Made by a program: the position numbers and the translations under genes. A stretch of 8,182 nucleotides of DNA from CAYOOT01 sp964405665 (lineage in GTDB: Bacteria > Bdellovibrionota_C > UBA2361 > SZUA-149 > CAZDWZ01): assembly GCA_964405665.1 (NCBI GenBank), contig CAYOOT010000103.1, positions 1 to 8,182 of the forward strand, written 5' to 3'. Shown one piece after another: positions 1-5,659 of the stretch; position 1 is the first letter of the stretch; every line of letters starts with the position of its first letter. A model generated the notes under the pieces. It made no database searches. It was not told the DNA's origin and saw nothing but the letters and a program-made list of their open reading frames with translations.

Positions 1-34
1 AAAGATCTACTTCAATCGAGATATCCAGCATTTT
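1..34 (-). pseudogene. Continuation of the prkA frame beyond the TAA
   Basis: Read in the same frame as the upstream prkA segment, these bases encode KMLDISIEVDL with no further stop before the window edge. The residues resemble what follows RREF in intact PrkA proteins. This supports a single-base nonsense change (GAA or CAA to TAA) at 35-37 rather than a natural gene end or a frameshift. Whether the frame stays open further on cannot be seen here. Confidence 0.6.
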
Positions 35-565
35 TTAAAATTCTCTGCGCAGGTGTCTGGGAATTAAATGCAATGGTTCCTCATACATTGGACAACCTTC
101 AATAGCATGAAAAGGTGCTATTGCTTCCAAACCGCTTTTAAGTTTTTCCGCTAAAGAACTTTTTCCTGAACCAACAGGACCCACTAAATAAAGAACTTGT
201 CTACTTTCTTCTCCCTTTAAAGAAGCGGAGTGAAAGTATCTAACCACTGCGCTAATAGTATCTTCCATGCCGTAGAATTCTTCGACGAAGAAATTATAGC
301 GTCTTAGCTTTTTATTTTTAAAAAGGCGGGCCAGCTTGGCATCTTCTTCAACATTGATTTCTTCAATGCCTTGATCTTTGAGCATTTGATAGATGGTAGC
401 ATGAGCAAGTTGCGGACGAACTTTGCCATCACGAAGCAGATCTAAATATTCAATCATGGTTCCTTTCCAGGAATGTTTTTGGCGAGTCTCCCTGTCTTTT
501 TCGATAACTGATAAAAAATCGTGATTGGATCGAGAAGGATTTTTTGGGGTTTCTTTAGGGGCCAT
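35..565 (-). CDS. prkA: PrkA-family serine protein kinase, N-terminal part, interrupted by an in-frame stop
   Basis: This frame encodes the N-terminal 176 residues of a PrkA-type protein, a cytoplasmic AAA+ ATPase/serine kinase family whose members are normally around 640 residues. Visible landmarks are the N-terminal region with TMIEYLDLLRDG (about 36-47), FYGMEDTI (97-104), the Walker A loop GPVGSGKSS (129-137) and the family segment EEPLHLIP (162-169). The ATG at 563-565 is chosen because AGAGG (576-580 on the plus strand as cctct) lies 10 bases upstream; the longer TTG-initiated frame from 619 adds 18 residues unlike the family. Translation stops at TAA (35-37) just after RREF. The same frame beyond it reads KMLDISIEVDL, which continues the family alignment as I remember it (IEGDL-like), so the stop seems to replace a Glu or Gln codon. 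This is either a real nonsense mutation (pseudogene) or a sequence error. The Walker B motif and kinase domain are outside the window. Family assignment is firm; functional status is open. Confidence 0.85.
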   Translation of the reverse strand: MAPKETPKNPSRSNHDFLSVIEKDRETRQKHSWKGTMIEYLDLLRDGKVRPQLAHATIYQMLKDQGIEEINVEEDAKLARLFKNKKLRRYNFFVEEFYGMEDTISAVVRYFHSASLKGEESRQVLYLVGPVGSGKSSLAEKLKSGLEAIAPFHAIEGCPMYEEPLHLIPRHLRREF

Positions 566-575
566 GGTATGTTTT

Positions 576-580
576 CCTCT
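576..580 (-). promoter_or_regulatory. Shine-Dalgarno site of prkA
   Basis: The minus strand reads AGAGGAAAACATACC directly before the ATG at 563-565. AGAGG is the clearest ribosome binding site in the window, and it decides the start in favour of the internal ATG over the upstream TTG at 617-619. Confidence 0.6.
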
Positions 581-617
581 ATAATGGGTTATTCGGGTTA
601 ACGGCCGACAGCTCTGC

Positions 618-663
618 AAAATAAAAAAGCAGTTTCCTAAAACTAGATTTCTTAGAAAACTGC
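618..663 (-). terminator. Intrinsic-terminator-like hairpin upstream of prkA
   Basis: On the minus strand a 12-bp stem pairs GCAGTTTTCTAA (663-652) with TTAGGAAACTGC (640-629), with one mismatch and an 11-base loop, and is followed at once by TTTTTTATTTT (628-618). That is the layout of a Rho-independent terminator for leftward transcription. The plus-strand reading lacks a good T tract. No minus-strand protein gene lies just upstream (664-891), so it may end an untranslated RNA, act as an attenuator in a long prkA leader, or insulate prkA. If it terminates efficiently, the prkA promoter would have to lie within 566-617. Confidence 0.6.
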
Positions 664-679
664 CTTTATATTAAGATGT

Positions 680-696
680 CATACATTGATTGTATG
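680..696. repeat. Small perfect inverted repeat, possible operator
   Basis: CATACA (680-685) and TGTATG (691-696) are perfect inverted copies around a 5-base centre in the intergenic region between the divergent prkA and ymdB-like genes. The size and symmetry would suit a dimeric regulator, but a repeat this short can arise by chance in AT-rich DNA. No regulator can be named. Confidence 0.3.
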
Positions 697-877
697 GTTA
701 CAATTTATTTGTCTTTAAGCAAGAAAAAGATTTTTACGGCCAGGAATTGGCCAAGTATGTCTAGAAATTTATACGATTCTTAGCCAAAGAAGTCTTAAAT
801 TTTTAGAGAAATGCCTTTGTGAGTTGATTAATTTACTTTAATAGAGATATTACTAGAGAAGTTAGTTAATGATACAT

Positions 878-883
878 GATAAT
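878..883 (+). promoter_or_regulatory. Possible -10 box of the YmdB-type gene
   Basis: GATAAT lies 8 bases before the ATG at 892. If used, transcription would begin at about 889-892, so the mRNA would have almost no leader, in keeping with the missing ribosome binding site. No convincing -35 element is seen about 17 bases further upstream, so the call is weak. Confidence 0.25.
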
Positions 884-891
884 TGTGATAA

Positions 892-1683
892 ATGTTTAAA
901 ATATTATTTCTCGGAGACATTGTCGGTAAGCCTGGCAGAAAAGCAGTGCAAGAGCATCTTCCGGCGCTTAAATTAGAACATCAACCAGATTTGGTTATTG
1001 CTAACGGCGAAAATGCAGCCGGTGGAGTAGGGATTGAAATTAAACTAGCGGAAGAAATTTTCCAATACGGTGTTGAGATTATCACTACCGGAAATCACAT
1101 TTGGAATAGAAAAGAAATTTTCCCATATTTAGAAACTAATGCTCAGAGAATAATTCGCCCAGGCAACTTTCCTGAAGGTGCGCCCGGCAAAGGTTTTTGT
1201 ATAGTAGAAAAAGAGGGGCTAAAAATAGCAATCGTCAATGCCCAAGGCCGGGTCTTTATGGCCGAGTTGGTAGAGTGTCCTTTTAAATATCTGGACAAGC
1301 TTTTAGAAAATGAACTGAAAACTTGCGATTTAATTTTTGTTGATTTTCATGCTGAAGCTACAAGTGAAAAAGTTGCCTTCGGAAATTATCTTGATGGCAG
1401 AGCTTCTGTGGTGGTGGGAACGCACACTCATGTGCAAACTGCCGATGAAAGAATTCTTCCCAAAGGCACGGCTTATATTTCCGATGTCGGAATGTGCGGC
1501 CCCAGGGATTCAGTGATCGGTGCCGAGACTGAAAAAATTATTAAACGCTTTATTACAGGGATCCCTCATAAGTTCGATGTTGCTGATGATAGAGGAATGA
1601 TTAATGGAGTATTAGTAAGCTTTGATTCAGCAACAAAAAAAGCGCTTAAGATCGAAAGAGTTTTTAAATATAGTAGTCATTAG
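892..1683 (+). CDS. ymdB: YmdB-type metallophosphoesterase (TIGR00282 family)
   Basis: This 263-residue cytoplasmic protein belongs to the calcineurin-like family of Bacillus subtilis YmdB, a di-metal phosphodiesterase reported to act on 2',3'-cyclic nucleotides and to influence biofilm and sporulation decisions. All metal-binding residues are in place: D9 in GDIVGKPGR, E40-N41 in NGENAAGG, N68-H69 in TTGNHIWN, H153 in DFHAEATSEK, and H178/H180 in VVGTHTHVQT. The end motif ISDVGMCGP (196-204) is also typical. Length matches the family and there is no truncation. The ATG at 892 gives the normal N-terminus (MFKILFLGDIVG), but no Shine-Dalgarno is visible upstream. A GATAAT at 878-883 could place the transcript start at or near the ATG, giving a leaderless mRNA. 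It is the only plus-strand gene, divergent from prkA and convergent with the HTTM-like gene. The physiological substrate is inferred from the family. Confidence 0.93.
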   Translation: MFKILFLGDIVGKPGRKAVQEHLPALKLEHQPDLVIANGENAAGGVGIEIKLAEEIFQYGVEIITTGNHIWNRKEIFPYLETNAQRIIRPGNFPEGAPGKGFCIVEKEGLKIAIVNAQGRVFMAELVECPFKYLDKLLENELKTCDLIFVDFHAEATSEKVAFGNYLDGRASVVVGTHTHVQTADERILPKGTAYISDVGMCGPRDSVIGAETEKIIKRFITGIPHKFDVADDRGMINGVLVSFDSATKKALKIERVFKYSSH

Positions 1684-1718
1684 AAATAAAGTGCAAGTTT
1701 AATTTTAAATTCTCAAAG

Positions 1719-2507
1719 TCATACCTGGAAATTACTGCAAAAATAAAGTGCGGGATAAGCTGCTGCCCAGGCAAACAAGAAACGATTTAATCCAAAAATA
1801 TAAAAATTAGCCAGATGAAATACAAAAGCAAAAACGATATAGGCTAAGCAGATTTCTGGACTAAGTAGGGCTAGGGGAAAACTTAATTCAAATATCATAA
1901 TGATCCAGGAAACAAAGCAGGAGAGTTTCAGATTATTGGAAATAAGCGCTGAGCTTGGAGTAGCCAGGTAAATACTGGAATTAATAAAACCACTAAGTGC
2001 TTTTCCTGTTCTCCAATTTTCTTTTTTAATTTTTACAATACCGGAAATAAAATATGAGGAGCAAACTTGGATTGCAATATACCAGAGGGCAATAAAAGCA
2101 GCAGTTTCTGATTGTTTGAATATTTCAAAAATACATAATGCTGAAAGAACGACAATCGTTAAATAATCACTGCCACCATTAAATACCCCGCGCCAGCGCA
2201 GGCAGATTAAGACAGTGCTAAAGAAAAGAATAAAAACTAAAAGTGGATGCGGAAAAAAGAGAATGAGCAGGGCAGAGAATAAACGAAGAAATAGTAAATA
2301 GAGAAAATTGGGATATTTTAAGAAGAGCGCAATGAATTTTTGAAAGAAGATTGGGAAAATTGCAAATTCTTTTTTTAGAGTATTCCAATTCCAAACTCCA
2401 TTTTCGTCATAAGAATTTCTAATCTGAATCAGTTCTAGAGTTTGAAAAAATATGGCGATAGCAATTATTTTTTCCGTCCAAAATATCGCCGCAAAAGGAT
2501 TAAGCAT
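1719..2507 (-). CDS. HTTM-like polytopic membrane protein
   Basis: This 262-residue protein is very hydrophobic, with about six likely membrane segments (roughly 8-27, 70-102, 115-131, 135-158, 195-217, 218-238; the second stretch may hold two). Conserved-looking positions are RWRGVFNGGSD (104-114), YFISGIVKIKKENWRTG (152-168), FELSFPL (206-212), and FHLANFYIFGLNRF (230-243) followed by WAAAYPAL (247-254). These match HTTM domains as I remember them, the membrane part related to vitamin K-dependent gamma-glutamyl carboxylase. The large C-terminal lumenal domain of true carboxylases is absent, so carboxylase activity is not implied. It starts with ATG at 2505-2507, overlapping the end of the preceding gene by 8 bases. 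The upstream sequence has only a weak GAG as ribosome site, so translational coupling is likely. It ends 35 bases from the convergent ymdB-like gene, with no clear terminator between them. Membrane location is firm; family is likely; function is unknown. Confidence 0.75.
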   Translation of the reverse strand: MLNPFAAIFWTEKIIAIAIFFQTLELIQIRNSYDENGVWNWNTLKKEFAIFPIFFQKFIALFLKYPNFLYLLFLRLFSALLILFFPHPLLVFILFFSTVLICLRWRGVFNGGSDYLTIVVLSALCIFEIFKQSETAAFIALWYIAIQVCSSYFISGIVKIKKENWRTGKALSGFINSSIYLATPSSALISNNLKLSCFVSWIIMIFELSFPLALLSPEICLAYIVFAFVFHLANFYIFGLNRFLFAWAAAYPALYFCSNFQV

Positions 2508-3030
2508 TGCTTGTCTCGTGTGTTACTGAAATAAGAATATCTTCTGCATCCTGGGGTGAGCCTTGCATCACGGCAGAAAGTTTAAACTGGAAATAGATTT
2601 TTTTCTCTTCTTTTTTAGAGTTTAGAATGCGTGATAAAACAAGATTTTTTGTCAGTTGGTAGGAAACTGATTGAATAAAGTCATTTTTATTTTCTTCTTT
2701 GACTTCTTCTTTATCGTTTTCTAATTGCTGCAATAACCCATGATAGGCATGAAGAAGGTTTGCTTGAGAATTTATAAATAAGCATCCCCAGTTTCTCTCT
2801 AATTTACCCAGCGCCGCTTCCCAAGGACCAAAGTTTTTCCCATCTTCGCTGCTTCGAAAATAGAGGACAGGTAGGTAACAAAGATCTTCAAAAAATCTCC
2901 AGGAAGGAAATAAAGCACGGAATAGGTAAATAGCTCTGCCGGGAATATATACAGTTTTCATTCTGGAAATAAGAATTAAGGCAATAAAGTATGTGGTTAA
3001 GAAAATTATTATTGTGGTGTCTGAGGACAT
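2500..3030 (-). CDS. Small single-pass membrane protein of unknown function, paired with the HTTM-like gene
   Basis: This 176-residue protein has one N-terminal membrane segment (about 6-22) followed by a basic stretch and the motif FRALFPSWRFFEDL (37-50), then LPVLYFRS (53-60) and a hydrophilic remainder. Residues 103-116 are a Glu/Lys-rich linker, and 142-172 look like beta strands. I recognise no named domain. The ALFPSWRFF block looks conserved rather than random and may define a family. Its stop overlaps the start of the HTTM-like gene by 8 bases (2500-2507), so the two proteins are probably made together, and a physical partnership in the membrane is a reasonable inference. The ATG at 3028-3030 has no clear Shine-Dalgarno. 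Upstream lies the REPIN-like repeat, which separates this pair from the comF cluster, so it may have its own promoter within 3031-3100, though I cannot point to one. Confidence 0.75.
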   Translation of the reverse strand: MSSDTTIIIFLTTYFIALILISRMKTVYIPGRAIYLFRALFPSWRFFEDLCYLPVLYFRSSEDGKNFGPWEAALGKLERNWGCLFINSQANLLHAYHGLLQQLENDKEEVKEENKNDFIQSVSYQLTKNLVLSRILNSKKEEKKIYFQFKLSAVMQGSPQDAEDILISVTHETSNA

Positions 3031-3100
3031 TTTAATTTCTGTTTTTTAGCTTATGTTAAACTTTAAAAATATCCATAATAGAGATTACAGAGAAGATACT

Positions 3101-3195
3101 AATGGAGCGCGGACTTTAGTCCGCTTATAACCAAATATTTTAGTATGGCAAGAATAAAAGTTTGGTAATAAGCGGACTAAAGTCCGCGCTCCATT
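3101..3195. repeat. REPIN/BIME-like inverted repeat with palindromic arms
   Basis: Two 35-base arms (3101-3135 and 3161-3195) are inverted copies, matching at 34 of 35 positions (A/A mismatch at 3129/3167), around a 25-base AT-rich centre (3136-3160). Each arm contains its own near-palindrome: GCGGACT-TT-AGTCCGC at 3109-3124 and GCGGACT-AA-AGTCCGC at 3172-3187. The arms are much more GC-rich than the flanks. A palindromic unit present twice in inverted orientation in an intergenic space is the layout of REP doublets (BIME/REPIN), mobilised in other bacteria by REP-associated Y1 tyrosine transposases (RAYT/TnpA-REP). I recall similar GCGGACT-AGTCCGC repeats in other genomes, from memory only. 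No T tract follows on either strand, so it is not a classical terminator, though the transcript would fold strongly. No transposase is in this window. Confidence 0.8.
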
Positions 3196-3222
3196 TGTGC
3201 CCTTGCTGAAATTATTAGTATT

Positions 3223-3903
3223 CTATCTTTTCCATTTCGGATCCCCCGGCACTTGGAAAATTTGTTCTTTGCCCTTGGTTACTTCTTCCAATTCAGCGGC
3301 AGCGCAGAGTTGCACAATCACATGTTTTATTCTGTTACCGCTTGCTTCAATCAATTTTAAAGCTTCCAGCTGATCTTTATCCAAAGTGCCTTTGGCTTTT
3401 AAAAGATAAGAGCCGCCCAGAACTGCCCCTAGAGGATTGTTAATCTCATGTTGTAGAGTTGCTAAAAGCAATTTTATTGTATCGTATTTTTGTTGTTTCA
3501 ACTTCGTTTGTAAAAGTGCATCTTCTAGTTTTTTTCTTTCTATCAGGGCTTCTAGCAGCGGAATAAAAAGTGGCTCGGATATCTGGCGTTTAGAAAGAAA
3601 ATGACCGGCTCCAGCTTTGAGAGTTGAACCGGGTAACTCCGGAGCATCATCGGAGCTTACTGCTAAAACAGCAATATTTTTAATTTTTGGATGCTCTAAA
3701 ATTTCCAGTCCCCGACCATCGGGTAAATGTTGATCGAGCACGGCAAAAGTAAAATCGATATTTGTTTGATCAAGAAAATTCTTTGCTTCCTTAATTGTTT
3801 TTGTCGCATGAATTTCTATTTCTTTATTCCAGTTTTTTAGCCGAAGCTCCAAAATTTTTTGAAAATTGAGATCATCTTCTAAGACAAAAGCAATAACTTT
3901 CAT
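3223..3903 (-). CDS. Response-regulator receiver fused to a histidine dimerization (DHp) domain, no ATPase domain
   Basis: Residues 1-121 form a CheY-like receiver: acidic cluster E9-D10-D11, phospho-acceptor D57 in AVLDQHLPDGRG, S83/S84 in the signalling position, and K105 in FLSKRQ. A helical linker (122-143, RKKLEDALLQTKLKQQ) leads into a HisKA-like domain with H-box LQHEINNPLGAVLGG (150-164, H152 as probable phospho-acceptor) and a second helix (about 176-206). The protein ends at 226 without any HATPase_c domain (no N, G1 or G2 boxes). The frame ends cleanly at TAG or TAA-type stop signals near 3223 with no sign of a downstream kinase remnant in the following bases. It may be a phosphorelay intermediate or a scaffold that receives phosphate from another kinase. 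Start ATG at 3901-3903 overlaps the stop of the DsbA-like gene in an ATGA junction, so the two are translationally coupled. No output domain or DNA-binding domain is present. Confidence 0.85.
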   Translation of the reverse strand: MKVIAFVLEDDLNFQKILELRLKNWNKEIEIHATKTIKEAKNFLDQTNIDFTFAVLDQHLPDGRGLEILEHPKIKNIAVLAVSSDDAPELPGSTLKAGAGHFLSKRQISEPLFIPLLEALIERKKLEDALLQTKLKQQKYDTIKLLLATLQHEINNPLGAVLGGSYLLKAKGTLDKDQLEALKLIEASGNRIKHVIVQLCAAAELEEVTKGKEQIFQVPGDPKWKR

Positions 3904-4805
3904 AAATTGCCTAATAGTTTATTGACTTCATTTTTAATAAGGCCATACGGTTGAGCCCCTTTGATTAGCACACCATTGTAAGTACCATCTGCCGATAACT
4001 TTGCCACAAAGGTGCTTGGAACACCGGTTAATTTTAGCTGGCTGGCGTTGGCCGAGTCTTTTTTGATTTCTGTTAAATATCTTTTCGATCCCAAACAATT
4101 CTGTGTTTTCTTTGTGTCCAGGTCCGCTAAGGTTTTGATAAAATCCCCCAAGTTTTTTTCTGTTAAATCCTGAGCTTTTTGACTAATCAAATTAAATGTT
4201 TCCCAATACTTGCCTTGCTCTCCGGCGCAATGGGCGAGCATTGCCAATTTTTCGGATAATACTTTCCCGGGTATGGGAGAATCACGCAATATAATTTTTA
4301 TTTTATTAGTATCGGCGAAATCCTTTTTTAGATTAGGAATAATATTTTGTTGGAATTTCGTGCAGAGCACACAATTTAAGTCAGTAAAAATCATTACAAT
4401 ATTTTCTGAATTTTTTGGGCCATAAAAGGGATCATCCTTTTCACTATTGTCACTGATTAATGACCCCTTAATTATTGCCTGATCGCCATTGTCAGCAAGA
4501 ACTTCTTTTGGCCGCTCGATATAGGCTTTTAATTTGGCGATTTCTTGGCGTAACAGATTTTGTTCTTCTATCTCCGCTGCAAGGTCTTCGGTTTTACTTT
4601 TAAGAGTTAAGCTTAGTTCTTTATTATTGATCTGCAGATAAATTGCATAAATAAAGAAAGCCATTAATAAAAAATAAAAAGGAAGTATTTTTATTTTTGT
4701 AGAAAGCAATTTCTTAATCTTTTGCAAACGCGATTCTTTTGCTTTATCTAATAGAATGTCTTCCGGTTTTAATAGAACGATTTTACTTTTTGGAACTAAA
4801 GTCAC
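3900..4805 (-). CDS. Membrane-anchored DsbA-like thioredoxin-fold protein
   Basis: This 301-residue protein has a cytoplasmic basic N-terminus, one membrane segment (about 40-58), a coiled coil (about 60-97, heptad-like, Glu/Lys-rich) and a DsbA-type thioredoxin domain (about 110-301). The active site is CVLC (145-148) in MIFTDLNCVLCTKF, and the cis-proline loop is TGVPSTF (260-266, P263). Two more cysteines, C193 in AHCAGEQGKYWE and C237 in NCLGSKRY, sit where BdbD-type proteins often have a second disulfide. It probably oxidises or isomerises disulfides of exported proteins outside the membrane; the partner that reoxidises it is not in this window. Start is GTG at 4803-4805, four bases after the comF stop, with AGGT as a weak ribosome site overlapping that stop. 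The coiled coil between membrane anchor and domain suggests dimerisation or a spacer. Fold and topology are firm; the direction of the redox reaction is inferred. Confidence 0.88.
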   Translation of the reverse strand: MTLVPKSKIVLLKPEDILLDKAKESRLQKIKKLLSTKIKILPFYFLLMAFFIYAIYLQINNKELSLTLKSKTEDLAAEIEEQNLLRQEIAKLKAYIERPKEVLADNGDQAIIKGSLISDNSEKDDPFYGPKNSENIVMIFTDLNCVLCTKFQQNIIPNLKKDFADTNKIKIILRDSPIPGKVLSEKLAMLAHCAGEQGKYWETFNLISQKAQDLTEKNLGDFIKTLADLDTKKTQNCLGSKRYLTEIKKDSANASQLKLTGVPSTFVAKLSADGTYNGVLIKGAQPYGLIKNEVNKLLGNL

Positions 4806-4809
4806 TTTA

Positions 4810-5622
4810 CTACCTATCTAATATGATATTTGCTTTGACCCGATTTTTGCTAAAATTAGGAGATCTGGCAAGTGTTAAAACATCAATTTGAGCGCAATTA
4901 CCGGTTTTTAAAGATTCTGCAGAACTGCTAACACTTGCTGCAGTAGTAATTACATCATCAAAAAGCAAAATCCTTTTCCCCTGTAATATTGTGCTTTTCA
5001 TTATAAAAGCATTTTTCATATTTTTAATTCTTTTTTCCGGGGCTAACTTTGCTTGAGCTAGTCTTTCTTTATTTGATTTTAAAATTAAGGGATAACAGGG
5101 AATCTCAAAATGGCAGGCAATTTTCTTGGCAATCAAATAAGTATGATTAAATTCTCTTTTTTTTAGAATTTTTTTAGTTGAGGGAATAGGAATAATCACT
5201 TCGGGAAATCCAGGAGAGAACAATTGCTGACTGACAATTTCTTTGCAAGCAATTTTGGCAAAATAATCAGCTAAAGCCATTGCTGAATGATATTTGTATT
5301 TTTTTATTAACTCTTCAATCTCTTCTTTGTAATACCAAATTGAACGTAAGTGTCTAAGAGGAAGGGGATAAATTTGGCAAATCGGGCAAAGTGCAGAATT
5401 AAAAAAGATATTAGTTGTTGGTTCTTGGCATTTAAGGCAAGAAAAAATCCGATCACTTGCATTTTTGGAGTTGAATTTTAAATAATTTAGGCAAAGAGAA
5501 CTATTTTTCTGGGGATCGCACTGCCGGCAAATTAATTCTTTGTTTTCTGTTCTCTGTCCGCAAATTTCACATTTTATCGGGAAAATAAATTCTAAAATTG
5601 TTTTTAATAATTTTATTAACAT
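4810..5622 (-). CDS. comF: ComF-family protein (zinc-finger plus phosphoribosyltransferase-type domain)
   Basis: ComF/ComFC proteins are needed for DNA uptake in competent bacteria and are also found in non-competent lineages. Counted from the ATG at 5620-5622, the 270-residue protein begins MLIKLLKTILEFIFP, followed by four CxxC pairs at C18/C21, C32/C35, C62/C65 and C79/C82, consistent with one or two zinc sites. The phosphoribosyltransferase-like half shows IPIPSTKK (about 145-152), KREFNHTYLIAKKIA (155-169) and the PRPP-loop motif LLFDDVITTAAS (219-230; the usual TTGA appears as TTAA). A TTG at 5665-5667 would add 15 residues and overlap the gpmI stop, but family members normally start just before the first zinc pair. 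GGGAAAG upstream of the ATG is a plausible ribosome site, whereas the TTG has none. The gene sits between gpmI and the dsbA-like gene, 4 bases from the latter. The enzymatic activity of the family is unsettled. Confidence 0.9.
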   Translation of the reverse strand: MLIKLLKTILEFIFPIKCEICGQRTENKELICRQCDPQKNSSLCLNYLKFNSKNASDRIFSCLKCQEPTTNIFFNSALCPICQIYPLPLRHLRSIWYYKEEIEELIKKYKYHSAMALADYFAKIACKEIVSQQLFSPGFPEVIIPIPSTKKILKKREFNHTYLIAKKIACHFEIPCYPLILKSNKERLAQAKLAPEKRIKNMKNAFIMKSTILQGKRILLFDDVITTAASVSSSAESLKTGNCAQIDVLTLARSPNFSKNRVKANIILDR

Positions 5623-5659
5623 TTTCAGCTTTCCCGATTCTATCGCGATAAAAGATCGA

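Larger units (their letters stand above)
664..891. other. Divergent intergenic region without a recognisable gene
   Basis: This stretch separates prkA (leftward) from the YmdB-type gene (rightward). It holds the CATACA/TGTATG inverted repeat (680-696), a second short inverted repeat GGCCA/TGGCC (738-742 and 748-752), and a weak -10-like GATAAT at 878-883. The only small frame noticed, 35 codons from ATG at 676 to TAG at 783 on the plus strand, has no ribosome binding site and unremarkable composition. No tRNA-like or named riboswitch fold was recognised. Confidence 0.5.

Noticed and set aside
1..40. Stop-codon recoding or selenocysteine at the prkA TAA
   Set aside because: TAA ends other genes here normally (for example gpmI at 5660-5662 and the TPR gene at 7250-7252), selenocysteine uses TGA, and no known bacterial code reads TAA as sense.
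566..619. TTG-initiated extension of prkA by 18 residues
   Set aside because: The added residues are unlike PrkA N-termini, no ribosome site precedes the TTG, and the extension would run right up to the terminator T tract. The ATG at 563-565 has an AGAGG site.
676..783. 35-codon plus-strand frame in the intergenic region
   Set aside because: No Shine-Dalgarno, no recognisable motif, and it covers the inverted repeats; most likely chance.
1684..1751. Direct repeat aaataaagtgc at 1684-1694 and 1741-1751
   Set aside because: An 11-base AT-rich match, the second copy inside a coding region, with no sign of an insertion between them; probably coincidence.
3101..3195. Reading the large hairpin as a Rho-independent terminator or CRISPR-like repeat
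   Set aside because: There is no T tract on either side in either direction, and only one inverted pair rather than regularly spaced direct repeats. The palindromic arms fit a REP doublet better.
4210..4425. Plus-strand frame of 71 codons
   Set aside because: It lies antisense within the well-supported DsbA-like gene and has no motif; a shadow of that gene.
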